From Glandiceps talaboti (lineage: Eukaryota > Hemichordata > Enteropneusta > Spengelidae): 64,000 nt of DNA. Location of the stretch: assembly GCF_964340395.1 (NCBI RefSeq), contig NC_135551.1, forward strand, positions 26,222,380 to 26,286,379, read 5' to 3'. Numbering within the stretch: the stretch's first letter is position 1; the number at the start of each line of letters is the position of its first letter. The position numbers and the translations under genes are program-made. Shown piece by piece: positions 17,178 through 32,300 of the stretch. The notes beneath the pieces were generated by a model. It worked only from the letters and a program-made list of their open reading frames with translations, was not told the origin of the DNA and did not search any database.

Positions 17178-17636
17178 TGTCACCAATATCTTCCGAAATT
17201 TCTCTCTTGAGAAATCTTTGGTGTGACTGTTGTTAATGTTACTGAATACAGGTAACTTGTAAAGTGGTAACAACCACTCTGACCTCACCTAACAAACGAT
17301 GTGTGACCTCTTGCGAACAATCATAAATAGCGTCCCCAACATGACTAATCTGGGTACTTTCGTTTCAGACGAGACTAGCCCTGTTGACACGTGACAGTTA
17401 TGTCAAAGTGATTGTCAGTATTCGTATTTCATAATGTCGCGTTTGTTGTACTTTATGTTCATAGATTTCCGTGAATAAATTTCCGCTTACAACTGCACAT
17501 GCCAATAACAGTTTGCAATACAGCTGAATTAACATCTTACTAGAATTATCTGCATAGAAATTTATTGCAGATTTTTACAGTATCAAGCGTACCTATGACT
17601 ACACACTAATGCTAGCTGGTTTTAAAAATGTTATAG

Positions 17637-18186
<550 letters not shown>

Positions 18187-19209
18187 CATTAAAAATATTA
18201 CAAATGAACACTCGTCGTCACGTTTTCCTCATGTCCTATGAACTTGTTGCCTCAAGCTCACCTCTATATTTCCATGATTTTCAGCACCTGTAAAGTGGTC
18301 ACTATCTTTACCCACGGGTTTGATATCATGATCATCAATACCACTTGTCGACATGATAGTCTACTGCAGTGGAGCATGTCAATGTCGATGCTAACATCAA
18401 AAAAAATCTTGTGTTTTTCACCCAAACCATAAATAACGGTATCCATCGATAGATGGCGAGCAACACTCTCATAAAGGAAGTGAGTTACACTTTTATTAAC
18501 CACTGCAATCAAACACCTGATGAGATCCTCTCGTTGCCATGGCAATGTGTAAATAACAGCCTTTCAAATACCATCGCTTTCGAATTCAGAACAAGTGGAT
18601 ATTTTAATAGCCCTACATTATCATAATATAATGGATGACGGAACTTGAATGATGATAATATGTATGTGGATAGACGTAAATACAACATTGGTTCTTCTTA
18701 TCATAATGTGATATGGATCACATGACAAATAATTAGGATTCTTTTTAGTACAAAGAAATCGAGTCATCGTTTGACTCAGACCGTACGCGGGCGTGATTCG
18801 TCTACAAACCCTAAGTATCAACGGTGGATCGAAGAAACCAAAATGATAAACCACTCCTTTACGAGCCATGATGAAATTTGGTATGTAGACTCAGTGAACT
18901 GATTCTGTGACTGAATACTTTGGTCTATAATTGATTTGACAGGATATTTACTAATTTGTTTCAATTGGCGTTACGTTGACAGCATGATGGCTTTTACTGT
19001 CTATTGTTCAAAATGTAATTACAATCAGATCACGTAATTATAAGAGAAGGCTTGGTTCGTTTATTTACCGTATTTGACGTATAATGAACACGTGCTTATC
19101 CTTTGAATTCTTGTGTTCTTGTATAGATCGGATATTGCGAAGTAGGACAATATCTGACGTACATGTATTATGAACTAAAGGGTACACTTACTGATATGAG
19201 AGAGGGTAG

Positions 19210-19341
<132 letters not shown>

Positions 19342-22300
19342 GGCTATAACTATGCATATAGGTCAAAGGTTAATATACTCAAAAAAGAGAGAATGCTGTT
19401 TGATGTCCTTCCTTCTTAATACAATCTTTGATAACCACTTTCAATAGTATTTTGTCTTCTAAATAACAGCACAGTGTAGATTATTTAAAATCTCATCAAA
19501 CGGTTTCGTGGGCGTGATTTACTACGAGTCGATTTCTGAAATCATAAGCTTTGACTGCCATGGCCATTTGTAAACTGAATGAGCACTAATACCCCTTTTA
19601 TAAAATGACAGGCAGGGTCATGTAGGGTAGATTGTTTATACATGCAACGCGGGTAATGTATTGACAGTAAACAATGGACGTACCGGAAGACAATGAAAAA
19701 TCATGTGTATTTCATGAAATCTGAAAACGTAGGTAATATAAAGTCAACCAACCATATTATTGCATTCAAATTAAAGGGTACCATCCCTTGTTTCTCATTG
19801 GATTACCTTTCGCGGCATTAATTGGATGTAAACGAATGCCTACTTACATGGTGTAATAGCCACCATACTATACAACGGATCGATACCAGTAACAATAGGG
19901 TGAACACACTTAAGACACTGTCACCTGTATATAATTTTGGTATCTATTAAATTAACTCAGAATTTAGATTAATTAGTGTATGAAATAAAACTCACCATTT
20001 TGTCACATTTCAATCGACCACTACACTGTCATCGCATGATTTTTAAACAGGATTATTACTTAGGCGTTTGAGTTTTGGCTTTGGGCCAATGTCTCCAAAA
20101 GACTGTGCCGATATTTGCTGGCTACACACCCACGTCACCATTCAGTGTGTGGTTTTGTTGTGACAAGCTCATAGAATGGATAAACAAAAGAATAGGGTGA
20201 AATATTTAATACTTTCAAAGTATTGAGACTTCTTGTATTCAACATATGTCAAACTGTCTATTTCAAATAAAGTCTGACAGGATTTTAGGAATACAGTCTT
20301 GGAAATAATCATATATAGATCTAGATTTAAAGCCATGTACTGGTTGACACCCCCTGTGATACAAATAGTATTGACCGTTTTGTTGTGACGACAGAGGACG
20401 CATGGTACTCGAGGTTGAGGGGGCTTTTCACCAATCTCACCTAGCTGTATGCATGAGCAGGTATTTCTACACATTTAATGACCGAGGGCCATTGTAAATC
20501 CGTACGGTGTAACCAGACTGGAATTTATGTACATCGCCCGCTAAAAGCCAAAGCATTTATGGCACATCGTTGGCATATATGGACAAGTTGGCCAATGTGA
20601 AATTTGGGTACGTATTTATTTCAATAATTTGTCAAAACCAGGTGAGTTTGACTTGGTGACTTTAATGTCTTCAGCGACTACAGCACTATACGATAACGAC
20701 TAGCCGCAACTGACAATATTGGTATAGGATATACTACACTATTGCACACTGCAATACGTTTGTTGTCATGTGGCGTACGTAGGACCAATACATTGTCTAA
20801 GTTATGTGGCACGGCGACAAACACCAACGTTTTCACGGCCGTGATCATATGCTTTAGCTACAGGGTAGTTTTAAGCATGAAAGTAGCCGGTAGGGAAGTC
20901 CTTCCTACCTCCATGTTTTGAGTATCCCTTATCATAGCATAGACGTATAACATTGTTGACAAACACGAGATGCCCGTGTGTAGGCCACATAAACAGTTAT
21001 ACGGCACAGAGAAGGGTGCGTGCACGTCGCGATACGTTCAACCATAGACAGTACACGAAATGCGTACATGGCCTATGGTTTAAGCATGGACGTGTCACCC
21101 ACATATTGTTTCTTCGCGTGTTATTGATTACCAGTGCCATTCAGATGTATAGCGTTTTATTTTAAATTTTGAGCGGGGACCTCTTTACATTGCCGTTGAC
21201 AATGTTATGTAAAGGACATTCCGGAAACAAACATGCGATTCTCCCGGGAGAGCAATTTGTAGTTACATGCAACTGAAGCATTTGTCACTCAGGAATTGGT
21301 GTTTGCTCTGTCTTGTGATTTTAACTGGTACAATTATGATTGTAGCTAGAATCATAGACTTACTTGTCTGTGGTAGAATCGATGAAAAATGGAGATAAAT
21401 GACTCATTCCTTCCGAAGACAATGTACATTTCAATCGTATTATAATGTACTAATAGTATTCTGCTACTACACCTTTTAACAGATAACAACAGACGTATAT
21501 GGTGCTACGGCAATATAATGTTGACAGCTCTTCCGCGCTGAATATATGAAAAATATTAAATTACGTAACAAATCATAAAAAAATGTTATTACGACAGAAA
21601 GCAATTTTTATTGCTACGTAATTAATATGGCAGTGATAACTCGATTATTGCGTAGATTATAACATTATATTGACGAAATAATGTCAGAAGTATATATATC
21701 ATATTCGGACACAGAAGCTCAGAATATATATTCTGTTGACAGACATGATTTTATCGATTCTTCACCGTTTTACTTAACAACATATATTATATGAATGGAG
21801 CGTGACAGGAACTCAAGTGTTGTTGACGTGCTACTTGTCAGGGCGCCATAATGACACATAGCTACCACGTGATAATAGTCAACATTTCAAGTGAATTCAT
21901 AATTGCGGTTAGGCGTTGTTTTTTTTCCTTAAAAAATGTACTTGTTTTCAGACAAAATACTCAGATTGGCCGTAACTGTGATGGTAGGCAAAACAGATAT
22001 GACGAGTAAAAGACACGTTATCAACCAATCTAGTTGATGTTGTATTGTGATTATGCTGTTGCCATAGTAACAGAACAACTTGGTCACGTGATATAGAAAT
22101 GTACATAGAAGTAAGTTGTACCACGATTAGTGCTATAAAGAAGTCAATATATTTCATAAATTAAATGTTTAGGACAATATAGGAACACAGGAAAATCATA
22201 TATTAATATCAAAACCAAGTGAAATTTTCGAATAGTAGTTTAAGTAGAGAAATTAGCAGTGACACGATATATGAATGAAATCGTACACAAAGTTGAAAAA

Positions 22301-22605
22301 CAACCTAGAAAATAAGAAAAATAAATGTAGTATTATATTAAGAGAAATAGGCAAACTTAGTATAATCGGACATGTTTGCTAACATGACATGTGTATAATT
22401 TATTTCATAGAGATCTAGTTCGCTAGCAATGTAAGTATATACCTGATGACCGATTGAAGGAAACAAAACAGTAAGACATTAGTCTATTAGCATTGCTGTA
22501 AAATAAACGAGCAGGAACGTGATACGGGATTAAACTATTATTCGAAGTTAAGTTCAACGTAACTTTATCGACACCATTTGTGATCACCACATACAATGAT
22601 ATTGC

Positions 22606-22980
<375 letters not shown>

Positions 22981-23230
22981 CGCAGCGTGTCGACCCGACT
23001 CAGCTAGCGTCACTTGGTGTGAGATTCGCCTGGTAGTTATTATATTAGAATTGATACTTTGTATAAAACAATCATTCAGCCCAGCAGTACCGTCGTGTAT
23101 ACAAAAAAAACACGACGGCGTTAAAAAAATATTAACTACTATAGTTCAGCAACAAAAAAGACACAAAATTTACCTTTCCACAGCTAAGAAATCATAATGA
23201 AATACTTTGAATGTGAAAGACACCTAATAT

Positions 23231-23582
23231 TTAGGCCTAAAAAAATAATTGTTTGGTTCCGATTGTACCCGATCCCATCTAGTTATTCACTGCCGACCCG
23301 GAACTTTTTATTACGTATTCGATAAAAAAAAAATTAAAATCGCAAAAAAAAGAGTGAAGTCTCACGAAAAATAGTGGATGCGGAAACTGACATCAACTTA
23401 AAAAGACGATATAAAGATAGGAAGAAATAAATAACACAGAGACCATTGGAAAACAATGGAAAACCTGAACTAGACAGTCACACATGAAACAAAATAATTT
23501 AAAAAAAATAAAAAATCTGCCTACCCCACCTACTCTAAAATGGAGCGTAATGGGAACCACACAATTTTGTTTATTAGGCCTA
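23231..23582. mobile_element. MITE family copy 1 (TIR GGCCTAATAAA..AATTGTGTGGTTCC)
   Basis: Starts TTAGGCCTAA, then AATTGTTTGGTTCCGATT, and ends GGGAACCACACAATTTTG then TTTATTAGGCCTA. Its interior (AATAGTGGATG, GGAAACTGACATCAACTTAA, AACACAGAGACCAT, CACTCACACATGA-like, CCCCACCTA) recurs in the same order and orientation at 53319-53714. Non-coding. Confidence 0.85.
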
Positions 23583-24328
23583 GTCAATCAAAATGTCATT
23601 TGACAGTATAGTGAACAGTAAGCTTCAATGTGAACTTCAACTCTCAGTGTTTTAGTGTCTGATTTAAATCGTCAAATTGTTATTTCAACAACGGAATGTT
23701 GCACTTCTACGTTAGAGGCCTGTATTGTCCTCATAAAGTCAAAGTGTGCGATAAGCTGCACCAATACAAATAGAACGTTATTTTCAGTGACGACAACAAC
23801 CCATAGGGTCACGTAAGGTGAGGATCTCTCTCGTCCATGTAGTGCGCCCTCTATTATCCACATCTTTTCATATTGGGCTAGATCGTTGTGAACTATTTCT
23901 CTTCGCTGTCAGTCCCAAAAAAGTGTACTACCCAGTATTTCTGTCAACAGTGTCCTCATTGGACAATACAAGTACACGTCGGACCGTCACTTATCTGCTG
24001 ACGGATTTTGTTTTAAAATTTGTTGACAGACACTTTACAACATTAACGTTAATCTTTCACTTACTTGCTGATGTTAAATTACTTCAAATTTGCCGCGGAA
24101 AACTAACTTCCAAATATTTTCAAATCAATTAGAAGAGTTTCTTGAAATGATTTTATTTTCATTTAAAAATCTTGGTTGCATTGGAAGAAAGAATTCGGTA
24201 ATTAATGAAACATTATAATAAAGATAAAATATGGAACAAAGTAATGTTAATATGAATTTAAAATGTGGATTCCCTCGAAATACTACAAATAAATAGTTAA
24301 AAATAATCTCTTTGTCTTTGTTTTATTT

Positions 24329-24330
24329 CC

Positions 24331-24404
<74 letters not shown>
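24329..24404. repeat. (CAA)n microsatellite
   Basis: About 25 AAC/CAA trinucleotide units. Confidence 0.97.
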
Positions 24405-26094
24405 CTAAGTACCAAGTTACTGTTAACAGATTCGAAACTTTAGCCAGGGCGCAGTAAGTTGATACACACTGCAGTATACCGGACTATTAAGTCTAGTAGA
24501 CGTAGCGTGTTGCTACGGTCCTTTTGCAGTATCGATTTCTATTCAGATGTCAGTTGGAATTAATATAACACCATTACTAGCATATGACGGATAACACACG
24601 ATCGACACGGTAGTGGAGTTTGCTTGAGTTCCATACCAGTAGCTGGAATAATTGTAAAGCAGTTTTGGTTTTCGTCATAATTTTCTTCCCTTTTTTGCAA
24701 TGTAGTTTTCCAGTTTCTTGCGATTATCTTTTTCTTTTTTTATCTGTCGACGTTTGCGCAGTTCGTCAGTATCATAAAAAAATTAACAGGGCGAAAAATT
24801 GCTGCGTTTACTGCAGTTACGAATTTTATTTCATTAAAGTGTCAGAAGAATACGAAAATTTGAAACAACATTTTTTGTGACATTGATGCATTTTTCTAAC
24901 TGAAAACAAATTGCATTCCTTCAATTGTAGTCTTCCGCGTAACCTAATGCAGTGGTCTGAGCATTAACGGGCATTACATACATGATGTCGTCGTGACATG
25001 ACATCACTCACAACCGTCTTGATGAGAAATCATCATGACCGAGACAATACACATCAATAAAAATTGACGATAAAGATCAATAAAAATTGGCCATTGTACT
25101 TTTCCTAGGCCCTTATAGCATGTTTACATTGCGATTTTTTATTTTGTTTCGCTGTCTCACTAACCACATCGTGACGGATCTGTGATCTTGTTTCGCACTA
25201 CGCAAAAAACAGAAACAACTTGAGACCCTTGATTTGTTGGAAAGTTTTAATATTTACCATGTAGGTCGTATATATAATGGGACCCTCCTTACTAACTCCA
25301 TGGTTTTACGTATACCATCAGCAATAGATATATATATATATATATAAAACTTGTTGGCTAATAATACTTTCTTATACTTGTTTGTGGTATAAATTGAATT
25401 TTATAAATAGAACACCAAAAATACAAAACGACAACAACAACACGAGTTCAAACATCGTATGGCAAAACACTTTCACTTCAATTCTCTATGAACACTGCGC
25501 AACTAGCAGCCCACTTTTATGTGTCAGTAAATATCACGTATCGTAGTCCCTCTATAGAACCACTGTGCACGTACGTATGTACTGTTTGTTGTCAATGGCA
25601 ATATTGGTTCTATTCTTCTGAACCTTGGCCTGGACTTATGCGACAAAATTAGGGACACAACAGAGGTTGACACACTACACACTTCAAAGACTTTTGAGCC
25701 TTTGAGTACTCACCCATCTTAGGAGAATGGTTTCTTCCACATGTGGGCGTAACTTTGAGTTTGACATTTATAGTTTGTATATTCAAAATAATTACGTTAA
25801 ATTATATTGTGTATCTTTCATTTATAGTTAAAATATTTAAAACCAATATGCTAAAGAGTAATTAGTTATTCAGTGTGGCTATAAGAAAGGGCGTAATCAT
25901 ACTTATTTTGTATCATTAATGAAAAATTACCGCTCCGGTTTCGACGAACTTTGTACTACAAATCCATATATATCGTCATTTATGAAGGGCCAAATTTACA
26001 TACAAAATGTTGTCTCTTTTCACAAATAGCAACGGCCATGGTGTGAATCTATGATCTCATTACGCATATTTAACGACTTTCATATTTCGAGTAA

Positions 26095-26370
26095 TTAAGA
26101 ACTGCATATTCATCAATCAAAACGGCTTCCCGTAAACCAGACAACGGCTGGTATTTATTGAGGGGGGACACTCACAAAGATCTTAGTGAGATTTCACGAC
26201 CACCTGTAATTACTTTTCCCAGCAAGGTGAGCGCCGTAGCCCCCTATCCGGTAGATGTAGAGACGCCCGACTCAACTGGATCTGCCCCAGATTACCGACT
26301 TGGCAGTCGTGAGCAGCTGGTCGACAGTCGTCCTAGCAGTAGAGCTACAGCAAGTGTAGGACAAGTCAAC
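26095..26370 (+). promoter_or_regulatory. 5' leader of the TRPA gene, open frame continuous with the start exon
   Basis: This stretch is in frame with the TRPA ATG at 26371 and has no stop back to 26092-26094, but no in-frame ATG. It is less AT-rich than its surroundings and contains several CG dinucleotides. It may be 5'UTR/promoter-proximal DNA or the 3' part of a longer first exon used with an upstream start. Confidence 0.45.
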
Positions 26371-29300
26371 ATGAACGACGATTACAGAGAAAGGTTCGAA
26401 CTTGGAGGAGTTATATCCAACCCAAACAATGAAGACGGTCCTGCCGATGAAGTACCACCACCTGGTGATCTACGACGTGTGGAAAGTGCCGAGATCTTGC
26501 ATATTTCGTTACACCAGGTAAGTTTTTTTGTTGTTGCGTGACGCACTGTACTACAAGTTACTACTAATGTGTTTTTTATTAGCTCGTTTGTGCCAAGAGG
26601 TATAGCTCCCAAAATAATAACAGTTGCGTTCGTGTATCACGTTTACGATGCATGATTTGATTGAAAGCATTGCATTGTAATGTTTGTCGAACCCAGCAGA
26701 TTCACCTTCACTTTACCTTTAAAAATAAACAAAACCGAAAGTTAATCACATGTAGCATATCTGTCGACAACGAACACGACCTTTTGATAGTGTCTCAGAA
26801 TATATACAAAGTTTTGATATTAAGAAACGATTACCAAGCTTTCCAAGTACGTGATATAGCAACGCAATCATGTGGTCCGTCGTTATATCTACGTAATATA
26901 TTCTTGTATATAGTTTCCAATTTCACGGTGATACACCATACACGTACACATGAGTCTAGAACAAGAAATGGGAACGAACTGTTTTGTAGCGTGACTCTAG
27001 AGAGATCAGGCCATTAGAAGTAGAATGTCAGACAGCAATGCAGATGAAGGGGTCCGACCGAGGGTTTGGAGCGGAGGCAGATTTACTTGAAAAATACCAG
27101 GAAAAAGTGGAGTGCATTCTTTTCCGCATGATTTCAATAGGTACTATGCCACACCCCTGATTTGTATAAAATCAACTGTGATTAGTAATGTTAACACCCA
27201 ACCAACATTTGATGAATTAATATGAACTTGTCAAAGAGTTGATATGCTGTGATTCTGATGGTAGTATGTAAAAATCTTGAGGCCAAAATCGATATTGACC
27301 CATAAAAAGACCAATGTTTCTGAATGTTATCATGTGTGTCAACACGACTCCTTGCTATCTATTGTTTGTAGGCATGTTAGTATCTAATTTACATTTACCT
27401 GAATAGGGTGGTGGTGGTGGTGTTCAACAATGTACTCAGACGCAGACAATAAGAGATCATGGGGGTAGTTACCTCTTAGATCTAGAATAGACATTGTGGT
27501 ATATTGCAAGAAAGCAGTGAGCTATTGCGTGTGGTAATCTAGGACAAACATGTAAGATGTGAATTAACTGTGAATAGAGGAGTCTTCTTCTTGGTCAGAT
27601 TGTGTAATCCAATTTAAAAATGGCCTACATTTAGGGAGAAACTGTATTTTTGAGCATTGTCAAGATCTGTCGATGAGAAACAGTGTCATCTTAAGATGGT
27701 ACCATAGTACAAAGTATGCAATTTTTAAAAGTTTTTCACCCAAGTGATGTTACAATTTATTATTGATATCAATCTCCTTGAAATACTTTTGTTGATCTAC
27801 ACATTCAATAATAAAATGAATTTCAGATGATGTGAAAAACTATAATTTATTAACTATAATTTATTTATTCAACTTTACAAGTATCGATTAGTTAAAAAAA
27901 TATAACTTGATCAGCTCAGTACTCAAATACAAATGTAATAATAAGTGGTTTATTTACCCAAATGTATAAATCTTGCATAAATGGGGAGTCCAGAAATAGC
28001 TTACAGCTAGTCTAGCCTGACCCCCGACATTGTACATGTACAATGTGAATGATAACAATGAGAGGGTTTCCTTATCAATGTGATTGAAATACCTATTTGA
28101 CTGGGAAAAAAAATAAATGTACACACAAAAGTCTTTTTTTACTACATGAAAAGACTATACAACAAACGAAAGCTAAATATTGTTTTAAAGATTTCCTAAG
28201 TGGATAATATTCCAGATAATATCAATGCTAGGTTACTAAATGATTACAGTCAAGCCAAGTCTTTTGAGTGAAAATGTTGCCCAGAAACAAAACCATTTTA
28301 TGATCATAATATGACCATAATATAATCTAGTATAGTATATTTTATTTGACATGCAATAATGTAAAACAAATATAATATGAAGTCAAAAACAACATACAGA
28401 AATATAAAAAACAATAAATAGTTATAAATACATATAAACAATCAAGATAATCACAAACCTGGAGAATGACATGTATTCTACTCTTCTAAGATATACATTA
28501 CATTATCATATATTATCATCTAGTCTAGGGTTTTATTATCCTTTGTATGGTTGCCAAGGTATAATTATATACTACTACCAGTGCAAGCTTTAATATATAT
28601 ATAGTTTTAAGAGGGACTGTATTGTTTCAAGTGGAGGCTGAGTGTTATTGTAGTCCAGTACAACAGTTAGACCTGATACAATGTAGCAACCATTGTTTTG
28701 TGAATATTGGTAAATACTTTAAATAATGACTAGAACTACCTGTAACCTGTAACTATCCTTGACTTGAATTTTACATTATCTCTCATGGAACTGAGTCTGA
28801 GTACAGTGTATGTCATGTGGTGCAAATCAAAAATGACATATTTCCTCCAGTGGGTATTTCCCTCCCAACAAAGCAAATACATTTATGTAATTTGTATATT
28901 TGTTTTACTTGGTGTCAAAGGTCAGGGTATGAATTGAAGTGACTCAATTCTTCCAACATTCCAAGAACAAATGAAATGAATAACTATTTTAAAAATTGTT
29001 GAGGATGGGGTGGGGTTGGGGTGGGGGTGGTGGTGTTGTACAAGCTGAACTTCTTGACTTGAATCATTTATCCCTAGGCTAGGATAATTAGATTTTGAAC
29101 TAGATATGGTTTGATTAATTAACTTAAAAGTACATAAATGTATTCCCAGATAATGAATATTGTAATTAGCATTTAAAGTTATAATGAAATTTAGCTAGAT
29201 TCATCATACATCAATAGCATATTTTAAAGGATGTACATTGTGTTTGTAAATGTTGTCCACACAGTATAACTATATGGAAGTAACTAAATTTCTTATATAT

Positions 29301-32300
29301 CTGTTCAGTGAGTGTTAATATACCTTACACACTTTAATCACATTTAAAACGACCCTTTATGGGTCCCCACATCATGATTGAAAGATGATGTACATTTGAA
29401 CATTTAACCTTGGTTACGCATTAGAGTAGTTCATTCAGTCTGTGCTAGATACACATATAATGTATAATAAGCAATGAATTTCAATGGAGTATACCAGGAG
29501 AAACACCATAGTTAATACAATTCTATGTAAACATTTAACCATACACTCACATGGTTTGTTTTCCTGCAAAGGTTATAGTACCAGTACTGGCAGTAGTAGT
29601 AAAGTGTTACCATCCATTTAAATGTTATGATATCATCCTGTGACTAAAGGTTTTCAGTAGCCCAAATCAGACCACTTCCTTTGCACCTTTGTCTGACCTA
29701 ATGAAAAACGACCCTGGTCTCTCAACTCAACATTCAAAATATAGAGGAATTTAAAGTCATGGATAGCCTCAGAGTAGACTATCTTCTGACATACACCAAA
29801 TTAAAGTGACAATATAAAATCCATATTCCATATTTTCACATGCTTAAACTACTCGGGCATACATCAAGGTTTTTGTAAGTTGCAATAGTGGTACCTTAAC
29901 TGTGTTTAGAAGTTTATTAAAGCATAAGCTTAGCTACTATAAAGATTAGATAGGATTATTTATTTGTTCTGAACCAAATACAAAATAACTCTGTCAGTGT
30001 CAAACAACTGTTAATCTTAGCCAAATTTTAATCCTAATCCAACATGGGTCTTTTAGTGCTTCATGGGATCTGTGATATTAATTCTAAAGATTAGCAGTTC
30101 AGATTTTTTCACTGGCCTTTGACCAGAGAATAGAACTTATTGGTTTACTGGAGTACCCGTCAGGGATGTATACATGTACATATAGCCAGAAGGTTAGAAA
30201 AAATAACTATGTCCGTGGTAAATTTTTCAGCTGAGAAAATTCCAAAATATGAAAAAAATTCTGATACATTGACGATTCTATCGAAATGTTTAAATATTTT
30301 TTTTTGAGTTGTTGAAACCTACAAACAATTGTTATGGTAATTTGATTACTGCATCAAACATTTCTCCCAATATATTGAATATCAAACTTGTGTTGAATTT
30401 CCTTATCTGTATTGTAAAGCCTTCTTTAATAGCAACCATGGAATTACAGCGGTTTTTGCAAAAATTGTGACTTCAGAGGCTTCCAGCAAGCCCTCAGAAT
30501 TTAACAGTGATAAATGCCTGAAATGTTTTATCCAATATCTTATCTATTGGTTATCCCTTTATCTTTGCTATCTATGACTGTTATCTAAATGTCATTCAAC
30601 ATTGAGTATTTAGATATGACAAGTCACCTAATGTCAATTCAACAGGGTAGTTCTCAGGGTCAGGACCAATCTGATTAAAATCCGATGTGGTGAAAGCGTC
30701 TAAATGCTTTATTTACCACTATTTCTATCGTTTTGTGTCGTTTGTTTTTGTACCGAGTGATCGTCTCCTTCCCACGGTGATCACTCCGAACAAAACAAAC
30801 GTCACAACACGATGAATAGAGGTAAATAAGGACATCTAGCCGATTTCACCACATCGGATTTTAATCAGATTGGGTCAGGACAGCAGTTTTAAAATGAACA
30901 TACATGTATGTACAGTCCAGGTCATTATATAGCTATTTACATGGCGTCATTGTAGAAATTCACATAAATTATTGGTCAACCTTGTATGGTGTGCATTTAA
31001 ATAGTGTCTATTTTTGTCACTTGGCTAGTGCAACCGAATTCAGTGTCCCAGTTGGTGTCAGGTGAGGTGTCACTGTCAGGTGAATACATTGTATTTACAT
31101 GTACATGCTGATGGTATAGTGTATGTTGTCAGTGTTACTGCAGCAATATTTGAGATTTTGCCAAAATTTCAAAATGGATAAACAGAAAAAACATAAATAG
31201 CATTTTCATCAGATTGTGAAAATTAAAGTCTCAGAAACTGTATGAGAAAAAAGCGACTGTCCAACATATGTTTGCTTAATCCTGGAAAGCTGTGAAATTA
31301 TTACTGAATTTATGATATTATTGTACTTGATTAGAGGAGAAATAAAGTTGCCTCTGTGTTTCACTCATGGAACATTATGTTTTTACACAAAGATAGACAC
31401 AATTCAACCTGGAGGCTCACAGTAACAGAGACACAACACACACAGCAGGATCCTTTACTTTGGCTTCTGCTGAAACAATTACACATGAACTTAGATGATT
31501 TGAATGGCTTCAATATTGTTTACTTTCCAACTGATAATCAACACAGTAACTAGTCCAGTTAGTCTTCTAAAGGTGATCTCTTTCTCTACGATTGTAGAGA
31601 ATAGACAGTGTACTACATTCCATATTTTTTGTTGAGTCTGGCTCATGCATGGTACAACATGTACATCATATATAATATTGATTATTCCGATACCACATTA
31701 TTGCAACACATTAAACTACATTAGTTCTTTTTATCATAGACAGTAGACTGTCTATGTTTTTATCTAGCTGAATTCAGTTATGTAATTTACTTTGTTACTC
31801 TCACTCAAAACTGCATCTAATTATTAATATAGCCGTCTTCATGTAAAACAGATCGAACGTGTACCACATACAACTACAATACTGCAAAATAAATGAAGTG
31901 TCATTAATGATGTGGAAAATCATTTAATAATTACAAAGTTTTATCAAATTACATATTACCCCAGGTAGACTAGTGCAAATTGAAATGGATATACACCTGG
32001 GTGTACTTTGAATTTTCATGACACATGCATTATAAGTATTCACCACATTGTTCCTTACAATGTACATATGTTGTTAATGTTGTCATAGTGATGAATGGCA
32101 AAACAGATGTAGGAAAGTACATCCTATTTTTGTATACTGTGGTCATGAAAACATGATGTACACTGTACAGCATGTTGCAGGTTACTGTTCACTGTCTCTG
32201 TTTGGTGTAGTCATACAGAAATGAATAACAATTGTGTACTACACACTTAAAGCATTTCTTGCTAAAAGAAATGTAAACTATTCTTGAAATGTACTGTAAC

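Noticed and set aside
16914-17288. 124-residue - strand frame with non-repetitive sequence
   Set aside because: Starts with GTG, not ATG, and has no recognised domain. Only its internal MFRRKK segment is used, as exon 1 of the EF-hand gene, because a donor follows immediately and phases fit.
22443-22466. Second possible hammerhead core (CTGATGA then GGAAAC)
   Set aside because: Stem II would have at most one base pair and no stem I partner was found.
26661-27017. 118-residue + strand frame after TRPA exon 1
   Set aside because: No ATG at its start, no similarity noticed, and lies in intron 1 just after a clear donor.
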